A stretch of DNA of 64,000 bases from Dallia pectoralis (GCA_029465975.1 CM055745.1:3084204-3148203), one strand, 5' to 3'. Shown: positions 32,760-45,057, counted from the first letter of the stretch. The notes: generated by a model not told the origin, from the letters alone. Program-made: numbers and translations.

Positions 32760-33851
32760 TGAAAACGGACTGTACTGGGAGGACAGAGGGCTGTCATAGA
32801 AGAGGAAGGGTGAGATGGAGGAGTAAACAGCCTGTACTGGGAGGACAGAGGGCTGTCATAGAAGAGGAAGGGTGAGATGGAGGAGTAAACAGCCTGTACT
32901 GGGAGGACAGAGGGCTGTCATAGAGGAGGGAGGAAGAGATGGAGGAGTAAACAGCCTGTACTGGGAGGACAGAGGGCTGTCATAGAGGAGGGAGGGTGAG
33001 ATGGAGGAGTAAACAGCCTGTACTGGGAGGACAGAGGGCTGTCATAGAGGAGGGAGGGTGAGATGGAGGAGTAAACAGCCTGTACTGGGAGGACAGAGGG
33101 CTGTCATAGAGGAGGGAGGAAGAGATGGAGGAGTAAACAGCCTGTACTGGGAGGACAGAGGGCTGTCATAGAGGAGGGAGGGTGAGATGGAGGAGTAAAC
33201 AGCCTGTACTGGGAGGACAGAGGGCTGTCATAGAGGAGGGAGGAAGAGATGGAGGAGTAAACAGCCTGTACTGGGAGGACAGAGGGCTGTCATAGAGGAG
33301 GGAGGGTGAGATGGAGGAGTAAACAGCCTGTACTGGGAGGACAGAGAGCTGTCATAGAGGAGGGAGGAAGAGATGGAGGAGTAAACAGCCTGTACTGGGA
33401 AGACAGAGGTCTGTCATTGAGGAGGGAGGAAGAGATGGAGGGGTAAACAGCCTGTACTGGGAGGACAGAGATCTGTCATAGTGGAGGGAGGAAGAGATGG
33501 AGGAGTAAACAGCCTGTACTGGGAGGACAGAGGGCTGTCATAGAAGAGGGAGGGTGAGATGGAGGAGTAAACAGCCTGTACTGGGAGGACAGAGGGCTGT
33601 CATAGAGGAGGGAGGAAGAGATGGAGGAGTAAACAGCCTGTACTGGGAGGACAGAGGGCTGTCATAGAGGAGGGAGGGTGAGATGGAGGAGTAAACAGCC
33701 TGTACTGGGAGGACAGAGGGCTGTCATAGAGGAGGGAGGAAGAGATGGAGGAGTAAACAGCCTGTACTGGGAGGACAGAGCGCTGTCATAGAGGAGGGAG
33801 GGTGAGACGGAGGAGTAAACCGCCTGTACTGGGAGGACAGAGAGCTGTCAT
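32760..33851. repeat. 62-bp minisatellite, about 17 copies
   Basis: The unit contains GTAAACAGCCTGTACTGGGA, GGACAGAGGGCTGTCATAGA and GGAGGGAGGGTGAGATGGAG. Two unit types differ at GAGGGTGAG versus GAGGAAGAG and alternate irregularly. It abuts the next array without spacer. Confidence 0.95.
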
Positions 33852-34290
33852 AATACAGCATGTCAACAGCCATATCAGTTCCTCACCTGGTCCACATTTA
33901 CAGCATGTCAACCGCCATACCAGTTCCTCACCTGGTCCACATATACAGCACGTTAACAGCCATATCAGTTCCTCACCTGGTCCACATATACAGCACGTTA
34001 ACAGCCATATCAGTTCCTCACCTGGTCCACATATACAGCACGTTAACAGCCATACCAGTTCCTCACCTGGTCCACATATACAGCACGTTAACAGCCATAT
34101 CAGTTCCTCACCTGGTCCACATATACAGCACGTTAACAGCCATATCAGTTCCTCACCTGGTCCACATATACAGCACGTTAACAGCCATACCAGTTCCTCA
34201 CCTGGTCCACATATACAGCACGTTAACAGCCATATCAGTTCCTCACCTGGTCCACAGATACAGCTTGTTAACAGCCAGTTCCTCACCTGG
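33852..34290. repeat. 45-bp minisatellite, about 9.5 copies
   Basis: The unit contains ACAGCACGTTAACAGCCATA, then TCAGTTCCTCACCTGGTCCA, then CATAT. CATATCAG and CATACCAG variants alternate in a near-regular pattern (one C copy after each two T copies). The unit is a multiple of 3, so both strands are open. Confidence 0.95.
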
Positions 34291-36058
34291 TTCGCTTTAC
34301 GGTTGGGTGATCTAAACTATTCCTCCCTACAATCTTCACTGTGTTATTCTGCCTCGTTGGTGTCTCTAGCTGTCGTATTGTTTATGTATGAGTGCACAAA
34401 ATAATGACTTTCCTTTGAAGTCCTAGGCTGTACCCTTTCTCACACGGGGGTTTTATCCATGTGCTGATTATGGACTAGCATAGCCGTATTGAACCGGCAC
34501 ATGTCCAGTGGAGTGGTCCAGAGGCTGTTGCTCCCCCAGGGGTCATCGTAGCTATGTAGATGTATCCAGTTCAGGTTCATTGGCGACACTGTGAATTACT
34601 TGTGTATTTCCCCCCCCTCCTCCCTCATTTTACCGGGCAGAAGTGCCTTAATTGTATTAGAACTTAACAAAAGCACTGGGGAGAGGCGAGAAAAAAAGAG
34701 AAAAGACACGTGATTTTCTCTCTGACGTTTACTTTCTCGTGCGACACAGAAGCACATGCTAACGAGAATTCACATGTGCACTCACACACAACCGAATGGG
34801 ATTTTTTAAATGTAATTAATTAGACCTAAAATGTCCTAGAACATAAACATGTCTAATGCAATACATGTTTTTAATGTTACCTTGTGACGTTTTTAATAGT
34901 GCTCAAATATATTTAATGAGTTAAAATTAGCAGAATTTTGCCACTGTTTTGGTGCCTTGTTGTGCATATGCAGTATACAGTAAGTCATTACATTATGGCA
35001 AATAACTATTGTTGGTGTGTTTTGCACAAATTTTATTTTATTTTTTTATATTTCTGCATGCTTTATGTTAATCAATTGCTTGTACAGTGTGTGTGTTTTT
35101 AAATGGATTATAGCATTTTAAATATACTAAGCTGAATCAACAAAGACATTAAAAAGTGAAAAATAAATGCTTTTCTCTCTGAGAGCGTTTGTCGTGTTTC
35201 ATGTCATATTTCTCAGTCTCGCTATCTCAGATCAATGTCTCTGTAGCTCATTTTCAAACTTCCTCTCCTTGTTTACTTCCTTGGGTCTTCATTTACCATG
35301 GCAACTCTGAGTCGATTAGAACACATAGAGACACAATGAAATCCATTAAAATACAACAATATATCACGTTGTTGTTAGATTGTAATTCCGTGTGCCAGTG
35401 TAATTCCTTCCCTCCACCAATCAGTAGATAACACGGCGAATGGAGATAGGAGGATATAACCTCTACAATATGCCGGGTGTGTTGGTCTTGTCTGTCTGGC
35501 TGTTGTTGCACTGCATTTTGGGGGCTACGTTTAACCACCACCGAAATGCAAGGTGGAAAGACACTGGAGAAGGGCTCCCGTCTTTCTCCCTGCGGCGCTT
35601 TACTTAACACTCGCGAAGCCGTCACTGTTTTTCGACCACACGTGTGTCATGTAATCAGGTGTGTGTTTTAATTGGGTGCTTTTCCAAATATGGCTCCCAT
35701 CGAGGAGTTGATATCTCCGTCCAGCCCAGGTAATTATGTGGCGCGGTTCCACCCGAGCAGAATCTGGCAGCTCACACTGAGCTGTATCCACGCCAAAGAC
35801 TTGACAGACCTTCAGGTTCGTTCGGTTTGGCTCGACGACTAATGTCTGCCTACAGAATCACTCCAGCCTGCAAAAGTGCATCGACTTCCAGGCACCTCAT
35901 ACACGAAGAATAATAATGGTTAAGACTAATGTACGACCATTACATGTGCTCGTGACATGCTGTTCTCATCACTGTGAGCATGACGCAAATAGGCTACAGT
36001 CTGTACTTAATTAAATGTCACGAACAGATACACGGACACATGTGTGATGTGACCCTTC
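34291..36058. other. Unique intronic sequence upstream of exon 4
   Basis: AT-rich from 34790 to 35170, otherwise mixed. No gene or known repeat was recognised. The overlapping opposite-strand frames at 35293-35671 have no known similarity. Confidence 0.5.
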
Positions 36059-36097
36059 TCTCTCTCTCTGTGTGTGTGTGTGTGTGTGTGTGTGTAG
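36059..36097 (+). promoter_or_regulatory. (CT)n(TG)13 TAG 3' splice site of exon 4
   Basis: The exon 4 acceptor has a short CT run followed by 13 TG units (36069-36094) running directly into TAG. There is no ordinary polypyrimidine tract between the TG repeat and the AG. UG repeats in RNA are bound by TDP-43, and a TG tract at the CFTR exon 9 acceptor is a known modifier of exon inclusion, so this site may be length-sensitive. That role is inference. Confidence 0.7.
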
Positions 36098-36211
36098 GAG
36101 ATAATTGGCCTTGGACAGATCCAGACCAACAGATCCAAGAGAGCCCTGTATGCCCCTCCCATGCACGTCAATGAGAACATGGAGCCTCCCTTCCCTAAGG
36201 TCATTGGCCAG
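36098..36211 (+). CDS. cdh13: T-cadherin exon with the furin site and mature N-terminus (exon 4 by homology)
   Basis: This 114-nt exon is phase 0 at both ends and encodes 38 residues: EIIGLGQIQT, then NRSKRALYAPP, then MHVNENMEPPFPKVIGQ. RSKR (residues 12-15 of the exon) is a proprotein-convertase site, so the mature protein would start at ALYAPP. Classical cadherins have Trp at position 2 of the mature protein. It is absent here, as in human T-cadherin (RQKR then SIVVSP), which does not use Trp strand-swap adhesion. NEN-PPFPK matches human ENQRQPFPR. The acceptor is a (TG)13 tract followed by TAG. The donor is CAG|GTAAGT at 36211/36212. The last 12 nt of the exon belong to the first unit of the following 41-bp tandem array. 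Skipping this exon would keep the frame but remove the cleavage site. Confidence 0.93.
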
Positions 36212-37412
36212 GTAAGTCTTCTCATCCATTTTTATCTTAAGTCATCGGCACAATAAGCCTTCTCATACATTTTTACTTTAAGTCATTGGCACGATAAGCT
36301 TTCTCATCCATGTTTACCTTAAGTCATTGGCACAATAAGCTTTCTCATCCATGTTTACCTTAAGTCATTGGCACAATAAGCTTTCTCATCCATTTTTACT
36401 TTAAGTCATTGGCACGATAAGCTTTCTCATCCATGTTTACCTTAAGTCATTGGCACGACAAGCCTTCTCATCCATTTGTACCTTAAGTCATTGGCACGAT
36501 AAGCTTTCTCATCCATGTTTACCTTAAGTCATTGGCACAATAAGCTTTCTCATCCATGTTTACCTTAAGTCATTGGCACAATAAGCCTTCTCATCCATGT
36601 TTACCTTGAATCATCGGCACGATAAGCCTTCTCATCCATTTGTACTTTAAGTCATTGGCACGATAAGCCTTCTCATCCATTTTTACTTTATGTCATTGGC
36701 ACGACAAGCCTTCTCATCCATTTGTACCTTAAGTCATTGGCACGATAAGCTTTCTCATCCATGTTTACCTTAAGTCATTGGCACAATAAGCTTTCTCATC
36801 CATGTTTACCTTAATTCATTGGCACGACAAGCCTTCTCATCCATTTGTACTTTAAGTCATTGGCACGATAAGCCTTCTCATCCATTTTTACTTTATGTCA
36901 TTGGCACGATAAGCTTTCTCATCCATGTTTACCTTAAGTCATTGGCATGATAAGCCTTCTCATCCATTTTTACCTTAAATCATCGGCACGATAAGCTTTC
37001 TCATCCATGTTTACCTTAAGTCATTGGCATGATAAGCCTTCTCATCCATTTTTACCTTAAATCATCGGCACGATAAGCCTTCTCATCCATTTTTACTTTA
37101 AGTCATTGGCACGATAAGCTTTCTCATCCATGTTTACCTTAAGTCATTGGCACGATAAGCTTTCTCATCCATTTTTACTTTAAGTCATTGGCACGATAAG
37201 CTTTCTCATCCATGTTTACCTTAAGTCATTGGCACAATAAACAGTAATTGGCACGATAAGCCTTGTCATCCATTTTACCTTAAGTCATTGGCACGATAAG
37301 TCTTCTCATCCATTTTTACCTTAAGTCATTGGCACAATAAGTCTTCTCATCCATTTTACCTTAAGTCATTGGCACGATAAGCCTTCTCATCCATTTTTAC
37401 TTTAAGTCATTT
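36200..37412. repeat. 41-bp minisatellite seeded by the exon 4 donor, about 29 copies
   Basis: Unit 1 (36200-36240) contains the last 12 nt of cdh13 exon 4 (GTCATTGGCCAG), the donor GTAAGT and 23 nt of intron. Unit 2 starts exactly at 36241. Later units read GTCATTGGCACGATAAGC-TTTCTCATCCATG-TTTACCTTAA. In them the donor GGTAAG has become GATAAG, so the extra copies lack the splice-site GT. Confidence 0.95.
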
Positions 37413-37850
37413 AGTATCATTTAGTTGGACATGAGCCGATGTATGGGGACATTGTGTCTGTGTGTGTGTTGGTGTGGTGTCGGGGTAGGTGCTATGTAAC
37501 TTTGGGGGGTGTGTGTTTAAGGAAGAGAGAGAGAGAGAGAGAACATTTGCCAAGCATACTGCCAAAAGGGATCAAGCACATCTCAAAACAACCCAGGGAT
37601 CTTTAAAATGAAATTGTGAAAAGACAACATTACAAAGCTGAGCCGTGGACATAATGGATAATTGCACACTGGAGAGTGTTTCTGAAGCCATGGCCTCTCT
37701 GTTCCCCCTCCTGTCTTGTTGTTACCGGGCATCTTGGGACTCCCGGGGGAGGCTTCCATGTAGAATCCATATTGTAGATATACCCCCTGGGGTTTTCAGA
37801 GGTGGGTGTGGCGCACAGACAAATAGACCAATCACCTTAATGGAGGTAGA
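37413..37850. other. Unique intronic spacer
   Basis: Includes a short (GA)n (about 37522-37541) and a GT-rich stretch. No gene seen. Confidence 0.5.
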
Positions 37851-39650
37851 GTGGATGTGAGGTTGGATGGAAGGGTGGATGGGGGGGTGGATGGGAGGGT
37901 GGATGGGAGGGTGGATGGGAGGGTGGATGGGAGGGTGGATGGGAGGGTGGATGGGAGGGTGGATGGGAGGGTGGATGGCAGGGTGGATGGGAGGGTGGAT
38001 GGGATGCATGGAAGGGTGGATGGAAGGGTGGATGGGAGGGTGGATGGGAGGGTGGATGGGAGGGTGGATGGGAGGGTGGATGGGATGCATGGAAGGGTGG
38101 ATGGGAGGGTGGATGGGAGGGTGGATGGGAGGGTGGATGGGAGGGTGGATGGCAGGGTGGATGGGAGGGTGGATGGGATGCATGGAAGGGTGGATGGAAG
38201 GGTGGATGGGAGGGTGGATGGGAGGGTGGATGGGAGGGTGGATGGGAGGGTGGATGGGATGCATGGAAGGGTGGATGGGAGGGTGGATGGGAGGGTGGAT
38301 GGGAGGGTGGATGGGAGGGTGGATGGGAGGGTGGATGGGATGCATGGAAGGGTGGATGGGAGGGTGGATGGGAGGGTGGATGGGAGGGTGGTGTGGATGG
38401 GAGGGTGGATGGGAGGGTGGATGGCAGGGTGGATGGGAGGGTGGATGGGATGCATGGAAGGGTGGATGGGAGGGTGGAGGGGGGGGTGGCAGGGAGGGTG
38501 GATGGCAGGGTGGATGGGAGGGTGGATGGGAGGGTGGATGGGAGGGTGGATGGGAGGGTGGATGGCAGGGTGGATGGGAGGGTGGATGGGATGCATGGAA
38601 GGGTGGATGGAAGGGTGGATGGGAGGGTGGATGGGAGGGTGGATGGGAGGGTGGATGGGATGCATGGAAGGGTGGATGGAAGGGTGGATGGGAGGGTGGA
38701 TGGGAGGGTGGATGGGAGGGTGGATGGGAGGGTGGATGGGAGGGTGGGTGGGAGGGTGGGTGGGATGGATGGAAGGGTGGATGGGAGGGTGGATGGGAGG
38801 GTGGATGGGAGGGTGGATGGGAGGGTGGATGGGAGGGTGGATGGGATGCATGGAAGGGTGGATGGGAGGGTGGATGGGAGGGTGGATGGGAGGGTGGATG
38901 GGAGGGTGGATGGGATGCATGGAAGGGTGGATGGGGGGTGGATGGGAGGGTGGATGGGAGGGTGGATGGGAGGGTGGATGGCAGGGTGGATGGGAGGGTG
39001 GATGGGATGCATGGAAGGGTGGATGGAAGGGTGGATGGGAGGGTGGATGGGAGGGTGGATGGGAGGGTGGATGGGATGCATGGAAGGGTGGATGGAAGGG
39101 TGGATGGAAGGGTGGATGGAAGGGTGGATGGGAGGGTGGATGGGAGGGTGGATGGGAGGGTGGATGGGAGGGTGGATGGGAGGGTGGATGGAAGGGTGGA
39201 TGGGAGGGTGGATGGGGGGTGGATGGGAGGGTGGATGGGAGGGTGGATGGGAGGGTGGATGGGAGGGTGGATGGGAGGGTGGATGGGAGGGTGGATGGGA
39301 TGCATGGAAGGGTGGATGGGAGGGTGGATGGGAGGGTGGATGGGAGGGTGGATGGGAGGGTGGATGGGATGCATGGAAGGGTGGATGGGAGGGTGGATGG
39401 GAGGGTGGATGGGAGGGTGGATGGGACGGAGGGAAGGGGGGATGGGAGGGTGGATGGAAGGGTGGATGGGAGGGTGGATGGTAGGGTGGATGGGAGGGTG
39501 GATGGGAGGGTGGATGGGAGGGTGGATGGGAGGGTGGATGGGAGGGTGGATGGAAGGGTGGATGGGATGCATGGAAGGGTGGATGGGAGGGTGGATGGTA
39601 GGGTGGATGGGAGGGTGGATGGGAGGGTGGATGGGAGGGTGGATGGGAAA
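37851..39650. repeat. 12-bp G-rich minisatellite, about 150 units, with higher-order structure
   Basis: The base unit is GGGAGGGTGGAT. Every five to eight units the phrase GGGATGCATGGAAGGGTGGA interrupts the run, giving a higher-order period of roughly 80-110 bp. GGGAGGGTGGATGGGAGGG fits the G3N1-7 quadruplex pattern, and the G-rich strand is the cdh13 sense strand. The array is open in several frames on both strands (over 600 codons) only because it has no stops. These frames are not genes. Confidence 0.96.
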
Positions 39651-39949
39651 GAGGGGAGTTGAGGAGAGACAGGGCGAATAAGAGATCTACAGTCTGCAGA
39701 TTCGCCTGGCTTAAAGGAGATCTGCAGTTGCTGTGGATGAACTTTGAACTAAGTAGGTGTAAAGACACACAGAGTTTATGTTGTTTAATGAGGTCGCTAA
39801 TTTGCTATTGATAACAGGGTTACATCACACAACATGTCCATTCATTTCCTGGTTGACCCAAAATGTATCTCACTTTGTGAAGATCTCGTGATGATGTTTC
39901 TTCAGTGATGTCGGATTGAGGACTGACGTGCCTTCTCACTGTTTGGAGC
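39651..39949. other. Unique intronic spacer
   Basis: No recognisable feature. Confidence 0.5.
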
Positions 39950-40615
39950 TGGAGATCTGGTGTGATTTGGTGTGATTTGGTGTGATCTGGTGTGATTTGG
40001 TGTGATCTAGTGTGGTTTTGTTTGATTTGGTGTGATCTGGTGTGATCTGGTGAGATCTGGTCTGATCTGGTCTGATCTGGTCTGATCTGGTCTGATCTGG
40101 TCTGATCTGGTGTGATTTGGTGTGATCTGGTGTGATTTGGTGTGATTTTGTGAGATCTGGTGTGATTTGGTGTGATCTGGTGTGATCTGGTGTGATTTGG
40201 TGTGATCTGGTGTGATTTGGTGTGATTTGGTGTGATTTGGTGAGATCTGGTGTGATTTGGTGAGATCTGGTGTGATCTGGTGTGATCTGGTGAGATCTGG
40301 TGTGATTTGGTGAGATCTGGTGTGATCTGGTGTGATCTGGTGAGATCTGGTGTGATTTGGTGAGATCTGGTGTGATTTGGTGAGATCTGATGTGATCTGG
40401 TGTGATCTGGTGTGATCTGGTGAGGTCTGGTGTGATCTGGTGTGATCTGGTGAGATCTGGTGAGATCTGGTGTGATTTGGTGTGATTTGGTGTGATCTGG
40501 TGTGATTTGGTGTGGTTTGGTGAGATCTGGTGTGATTTGGTGAGATCTGGTGTGATTTGGTGTGATTTGGTGAGATCTGGTGTGATTTGGTGAGATCTGG
40601 TGTGATCTGAATGGT
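39950..40615. repeat. 10-bp minisatellite, about 66 copies
   Basis: The unit is GTGATCTGGT, with GTGATTTGGT, GAGATCTGGT and CTGATCTGGT variants in a mosaic. AGATCT and TGATC sites recur. The antisense 246-codon frame is an artefact of a 30-bp coding period. Confidence 0.95.
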
Positions 40616-43300
40616 CCTGTATCATCTCCACCTTCTCTGATTCTTTCCTTTCATCATCCGATAGCGAGTTCTGCATCAGGGAACGGGCTAATGTGCACGT
40701 TTTAATCTGACAGAAGCTCTACATTAAAGAGCAGGCTAAATTGTTTTTCCATGTGTGTACGGGTTTTCCTCCTCTTGCTTCTTACCAACAGTGTGTCAGA
40801 TGTACATTCGTCAAATATGCCTCCCCTCTGAGCGAAAATGAGATATGAAATTAGCTTTATTTTGTTGTTTGTGCCCGATCTCGGTGCTCTGTTCGATATT
40901 TCTTCATCCTATGAGCAGCTCGTTATGTTTGTCACTGGTTCCTGGGGACTGCTGACGCTAGAAGCCACACATTATCGATGTACAAAACACATGGATACTC
41001 CAAAAACGCACATTCTCCCACTTTTCCTTTCACTTTCTCGCTTAGGATCTCGCCCGTTGTTCAACCTCTCTTTGTTTTTCACATTTTTTTCTCCTCTCAG
41101 GTCTTTTCGTTTCTCAATGACAGCTTCAGCGCCTCAGTTTCGGCAAATTCTTTCGAACTTTCGGTTCGACGTACACCGCAAACTCACTACATCTCTCTTA
41201 GTATCTTGTTCAAGCGCTGCAGATTTCGCCATGTTTCCTCCTTTCCTCTCGCCAGGACAAGAATTAGCTAGCAGTCATCAGCCGACCCGTATGGCAGAGC
41301 AGGAAGTCGGATTGGGTAGAAACGGGGACGGTCGGCTCAGTGCGCCAGCTCGGTGCCTGGGGCCGTGTTTCGTTTAGTCTAATTGATTGTGTTAATTTAG
41401 CTAGGATGACTGAGAAATCCCAGCCTTTGTTCCCGTATGTTTTCCCAACGCAATAATCATCGTTATTACTGTGAAAAGTGCAGATGCCGGGCTGAAAAGT
41501 CACCCTCCAATATAGCCCTCATCCCCGGATGAATCACTTTGATGTGAAATCCATGCTGATGAGATGAGACGGTCTGAGGAGGAAAGCGATATAGGCTTCA
41601 CACACTGCCAGGAAGGTGTTGACCTCGTAGTAACTTATAGATCTGATATTAATGTCTACTCACCTTGCATCGCATCCCTAAAAGGTTTTTGTTACAGGCA
41701 CTTTTACTATCATTTTTCAATCTGCCCATTTAGAGCTATTTGGTTGCGTCAACTTAACCTTTCGCCTCGACTCCTCGAGATTTTCCCGTAGCCTTCTGGG
41801 AAGCTTCTGGAAAATGGCCTTATCGAAACTGCGGATAAACAGTAATGCTCTTAGAGAAACTCGTGGTCATTCAGGACTGTATAATTGAATAATGGCCAAA
41901 ATGAAAAGAAAAAAATCATCAAAAACATGCTGTCTGTCTCTTATAAGTGGGGTGGTCCTGGTGCCAACCGGTATGTTCTGAGTAACAAACAAAAACTGAG
42001 CTGTGGATTACTGTAGATCACGGTTTCGCCCAATCAATGCTCATATGTAAATACCTTATATCTGAAGGAACGCATAATTACTCTCGTTTTGTCCAAATCA
42101 TTCCAGTGGTGTCCAAGATAGTTGGTCGAACGAGTGACAACCAGAAATGACATGAATGTAAAAAACACAATCTCTAGTCATATTATGTATGCATGGAAGT
42201 TTTCTTTTCTGAGTGCTCCGACGATTACAGGGTCGTAGTTGCAGTAGTCTTTAGATTACCAGAGGCTGTATTTGCTGTTGAACGTAGCTCAGACTGACTG
42301 GCTCAGTATGTCTTAAAAAAAACGTTACCGAAGCTTACTGTTCCTTTAACTTACTAAAAGTCTTGGAGGGTTAACACACACACACAGTTGCTGTGCTCCA
42401 CCTCCCCCCACCACGGCCGGCTTATTTTAATGAGGACATCACAGCGAATCAGAGGCACTAATTGTGCCACTGTTTTCCCTGCTGATGTGAGAGGATGGAC
42501 TAGACGATGTGAAGGACCAGCGAGACTCGTCACCACATCAAGGGCCGGTGGGACACCTGGGGTTGCCGAGGACGACGGGCCCCTACAGCCACTTCCAGTT
42601 AATTATCGGCAGAGTAGGCGGACACCGCAATCCTCAAGTCTCTGATTGTCATTTCCAGCTGCTGCTTTGACCTTGCTGGGGCATTGGGCAAATCACTAGG
42701 GGACCGCGGGAGCTCTGTTCCACCTGCCAGCCCGCGATGACCCCGTAAAGCAAACAGAGACACTTCTCAAATGGCTCCTGTTTCGTTCTGAACATGTTCC
42801 AGAGCTGTGAAGAGAGCTCCTTGGGGACATCTCGCCGGCAGTGTGTTTGCTTACTGGAGAGTCGGTAGCTCCACTTTTTCCCGACACGGAAAGACACTCT
42901 CTGAAACCTGGCCGTGTGTGAACGCCCCTGATGTCTCCTCAGTTTTGTCAACCTTTCGAGGTTCGCGGGATGACGACAACGGTCGAAAATGTGTCCAAAA
43001 TGTGAACTCGTTGAGCTTTAACTCAACTCGGTGGACTGACTTATCGGATCTCACCAGCAGGTGCACGCAAACCCATTTCACAAAGGCTGCAAATTGCACC
43101 TGCCTTCAAGTAGCGTACGTGTACTTAAATGCTCGAGACAACAAGAGGTGTGGCGACGGGAAAGAGTCGTTACTTTCACTTCTTCCCTGGCGCTGACGAG
43201 GTGAGCTTTACCACACTCCTTGTCAACAGCGCGGTGAAGATGGATACCTGCGCTCTTTCTTGTCGGCCGATGTGTTAATGAAGGGTGGCGGAAGAGGGAA
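40616..43300. other. Unique intronic sequence (intron 4)
   Basis: No gene was recognised. Overlapping frames at 40838-41377 and 42649-43196 on both strands show no known similarity. The sequence is moderately GC-rich around 42380-42950. Confidence 0.5.
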
Positions 43301-43315
43301 AGTGGAGCGCGCGCG

Positions 43316-43568
43316 CGTGTGTGTACGTAGAGAGAGACGTGGAAAGAGACGTGAAGAGAGACGTGGAGTAAGACGTGAAGAGAGACGTGAAGAGAGAGGT
43401 GAAGAGAGAGGTAGAGTGAGACTTGAAGAGAGAGGTGAAGAGAGACGTAGAGTGAGACGTGAAGAGAGAGGTGAAGAGAGAGGTGTAGTAAGACGTGAAG
43501 AGAGACGTGAAGAGAGAGGTTTAGAGAGACGTAGAGTGAGACGTGAAGAGAGAGGTGGAGTAAGACGT
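43316..43568. repeat. Purine-rich GAGAGACGTGAA repeat
   Basis: Imperfect repeats of GAGAGACGTGAA, GAGAGAGGTGAA and GTAGAGTGAGAC follow a short (GC)n/(GT)n stretch. The + strand is nearly all purine. Confidence 0.9.
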
Positions 43569-45057
43569 CACCAACAAACCGTTGTAGTGTCTTACGTTCA
43601 GACAAGAGGCATGCTGGGAGTTATGCAAATTTAGTCTGATTTAAATTCCACATACATTGTCATACATAAGTCAGTCCACCGAGTTGAGTTAAAGCTCAAC
43701 GAGTTCACATACAAAATGTATTGTAAATATAAATGTTCAGTTATGTGTTTAGTGCCTAAACACTTTTAGATTTGATATGAATAGACACTGAGACGGTATC
43801 TTCTGTACTGTTTCTTAGTTATCCGTCACCTTCTAGACTAACTCCAGGGGAGGCACTCTGATTGAAAGCTTTTCTATTGTTTGCAATCTCTAAAACCTTG
43901 AGAAGTCAGCAAAACCATATCCCGTTGTCCTCTCTTCTGGGAAATAGAGAAACAATCTGCAAATTTGTTGTAGGAGCAAAATAAGGGCAGTTGTAATTCC
44001 TTTAAAATGAGCAGTGGGGCTCTGGACTAGGACAAGGTCTACACAGAGACAACAGGTGACATTGGCAAGACGACATCCCAGCGAGCAGGGAATGTCCTTA
44101 GGACGTCCAGGAGAGCAGGACACAAGATCACACAGATCAGTTCACACATGTTTTTTTTGTGCACCATCGAATAAATAAGTAAACATTTTTATTAAACTCT
44201 CGTTATGGACCGTGCACCAAATCAATTATATACATAATTGCTAGGTGCCCATAAAATTATGGCATGTGCTTTTAGAGGGCACATGGTCAATTTAGGTACT
44301 GGCACAAGGCTAAGATTATTGAAATGGATTGATACACTCTGAATTAAATAATTTTTTTTGTACAACGCCAAAGTGCTGTGACTACAATTACAGGAAGCTT
44401 ACAGAAGACTTGCTTGCAACACTTTTTCTCAGTTTTATAGCACTGACATTCAAATTAGCTAACTACTAAACCGAGGAGCCAATTAGAACTCCCTTGTGAT
44501 TAGACGGTACCTGAGATGTAAACACGGGTTCAATTGAAAGCCGTATCTGCTCTAATTCTGTACTAATCGGAGTCACGCTCGATAATTAATTGCCTATATT
44601 GTTTGTGCGTTTAGATGCACTTTCTATGTACCGTACACCATCTAATATCAATTGTGTTGATCAAATAAAGCTGTAACTCGGATGTCAGTTCTTATATTGT
44701 AATATTGCTGCTTCGGAGGCTTGCATTTTATTTATTAAGTAACTAACCCCAAGCGTTCATTCATGCAATTTTCATAGCAACCCAAAAATAAAGTGAGTGT
44801 TATACATAAGTGTTTACATTGTAAACGGTTTAAATTATTTACTTTTCCGACACACCTCGAAAAGTCGATGTTTCGAAACCTTGACAATCCATGAATTACT
44901 CTAGAAACTCTAACAAGTGTTTTTCATAAATGGTATTTTGTACACTTGCTACTGAAGACAAGCTCACAGGACAGAATCGCAGATAGTATTCCAATCAATA
45001 ATTGAATAAATAGGAAATAATAAAGATTGCACAGGCCTCTCAGGCTGCATTTGGAGA
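43569..45057. other. Unique intronic sequence
   Basis: AT-rich, with no recognisable gene or repeat. An antisense-like match to 43020-43080 is visible at 43673-43705 (CAGTCCACCGAGTTGAGTTA versus TAACTCAACTCGGTGGACTG), forming a long-range inverted repeat. Confidence 0.5.

Noticed and set aside
37722..39768. Several open frames of over 600 codons on both strands
   Set aside because: All come from the 12-bp G-rich array (4-codon period). Equal length in several frames on both strands shows there is no coding selection.
39936..40676. 246-codon frame with HTRSHQITPD repeats
   Set aside because: Product of the 10-bp array on the - strand; no unique part.
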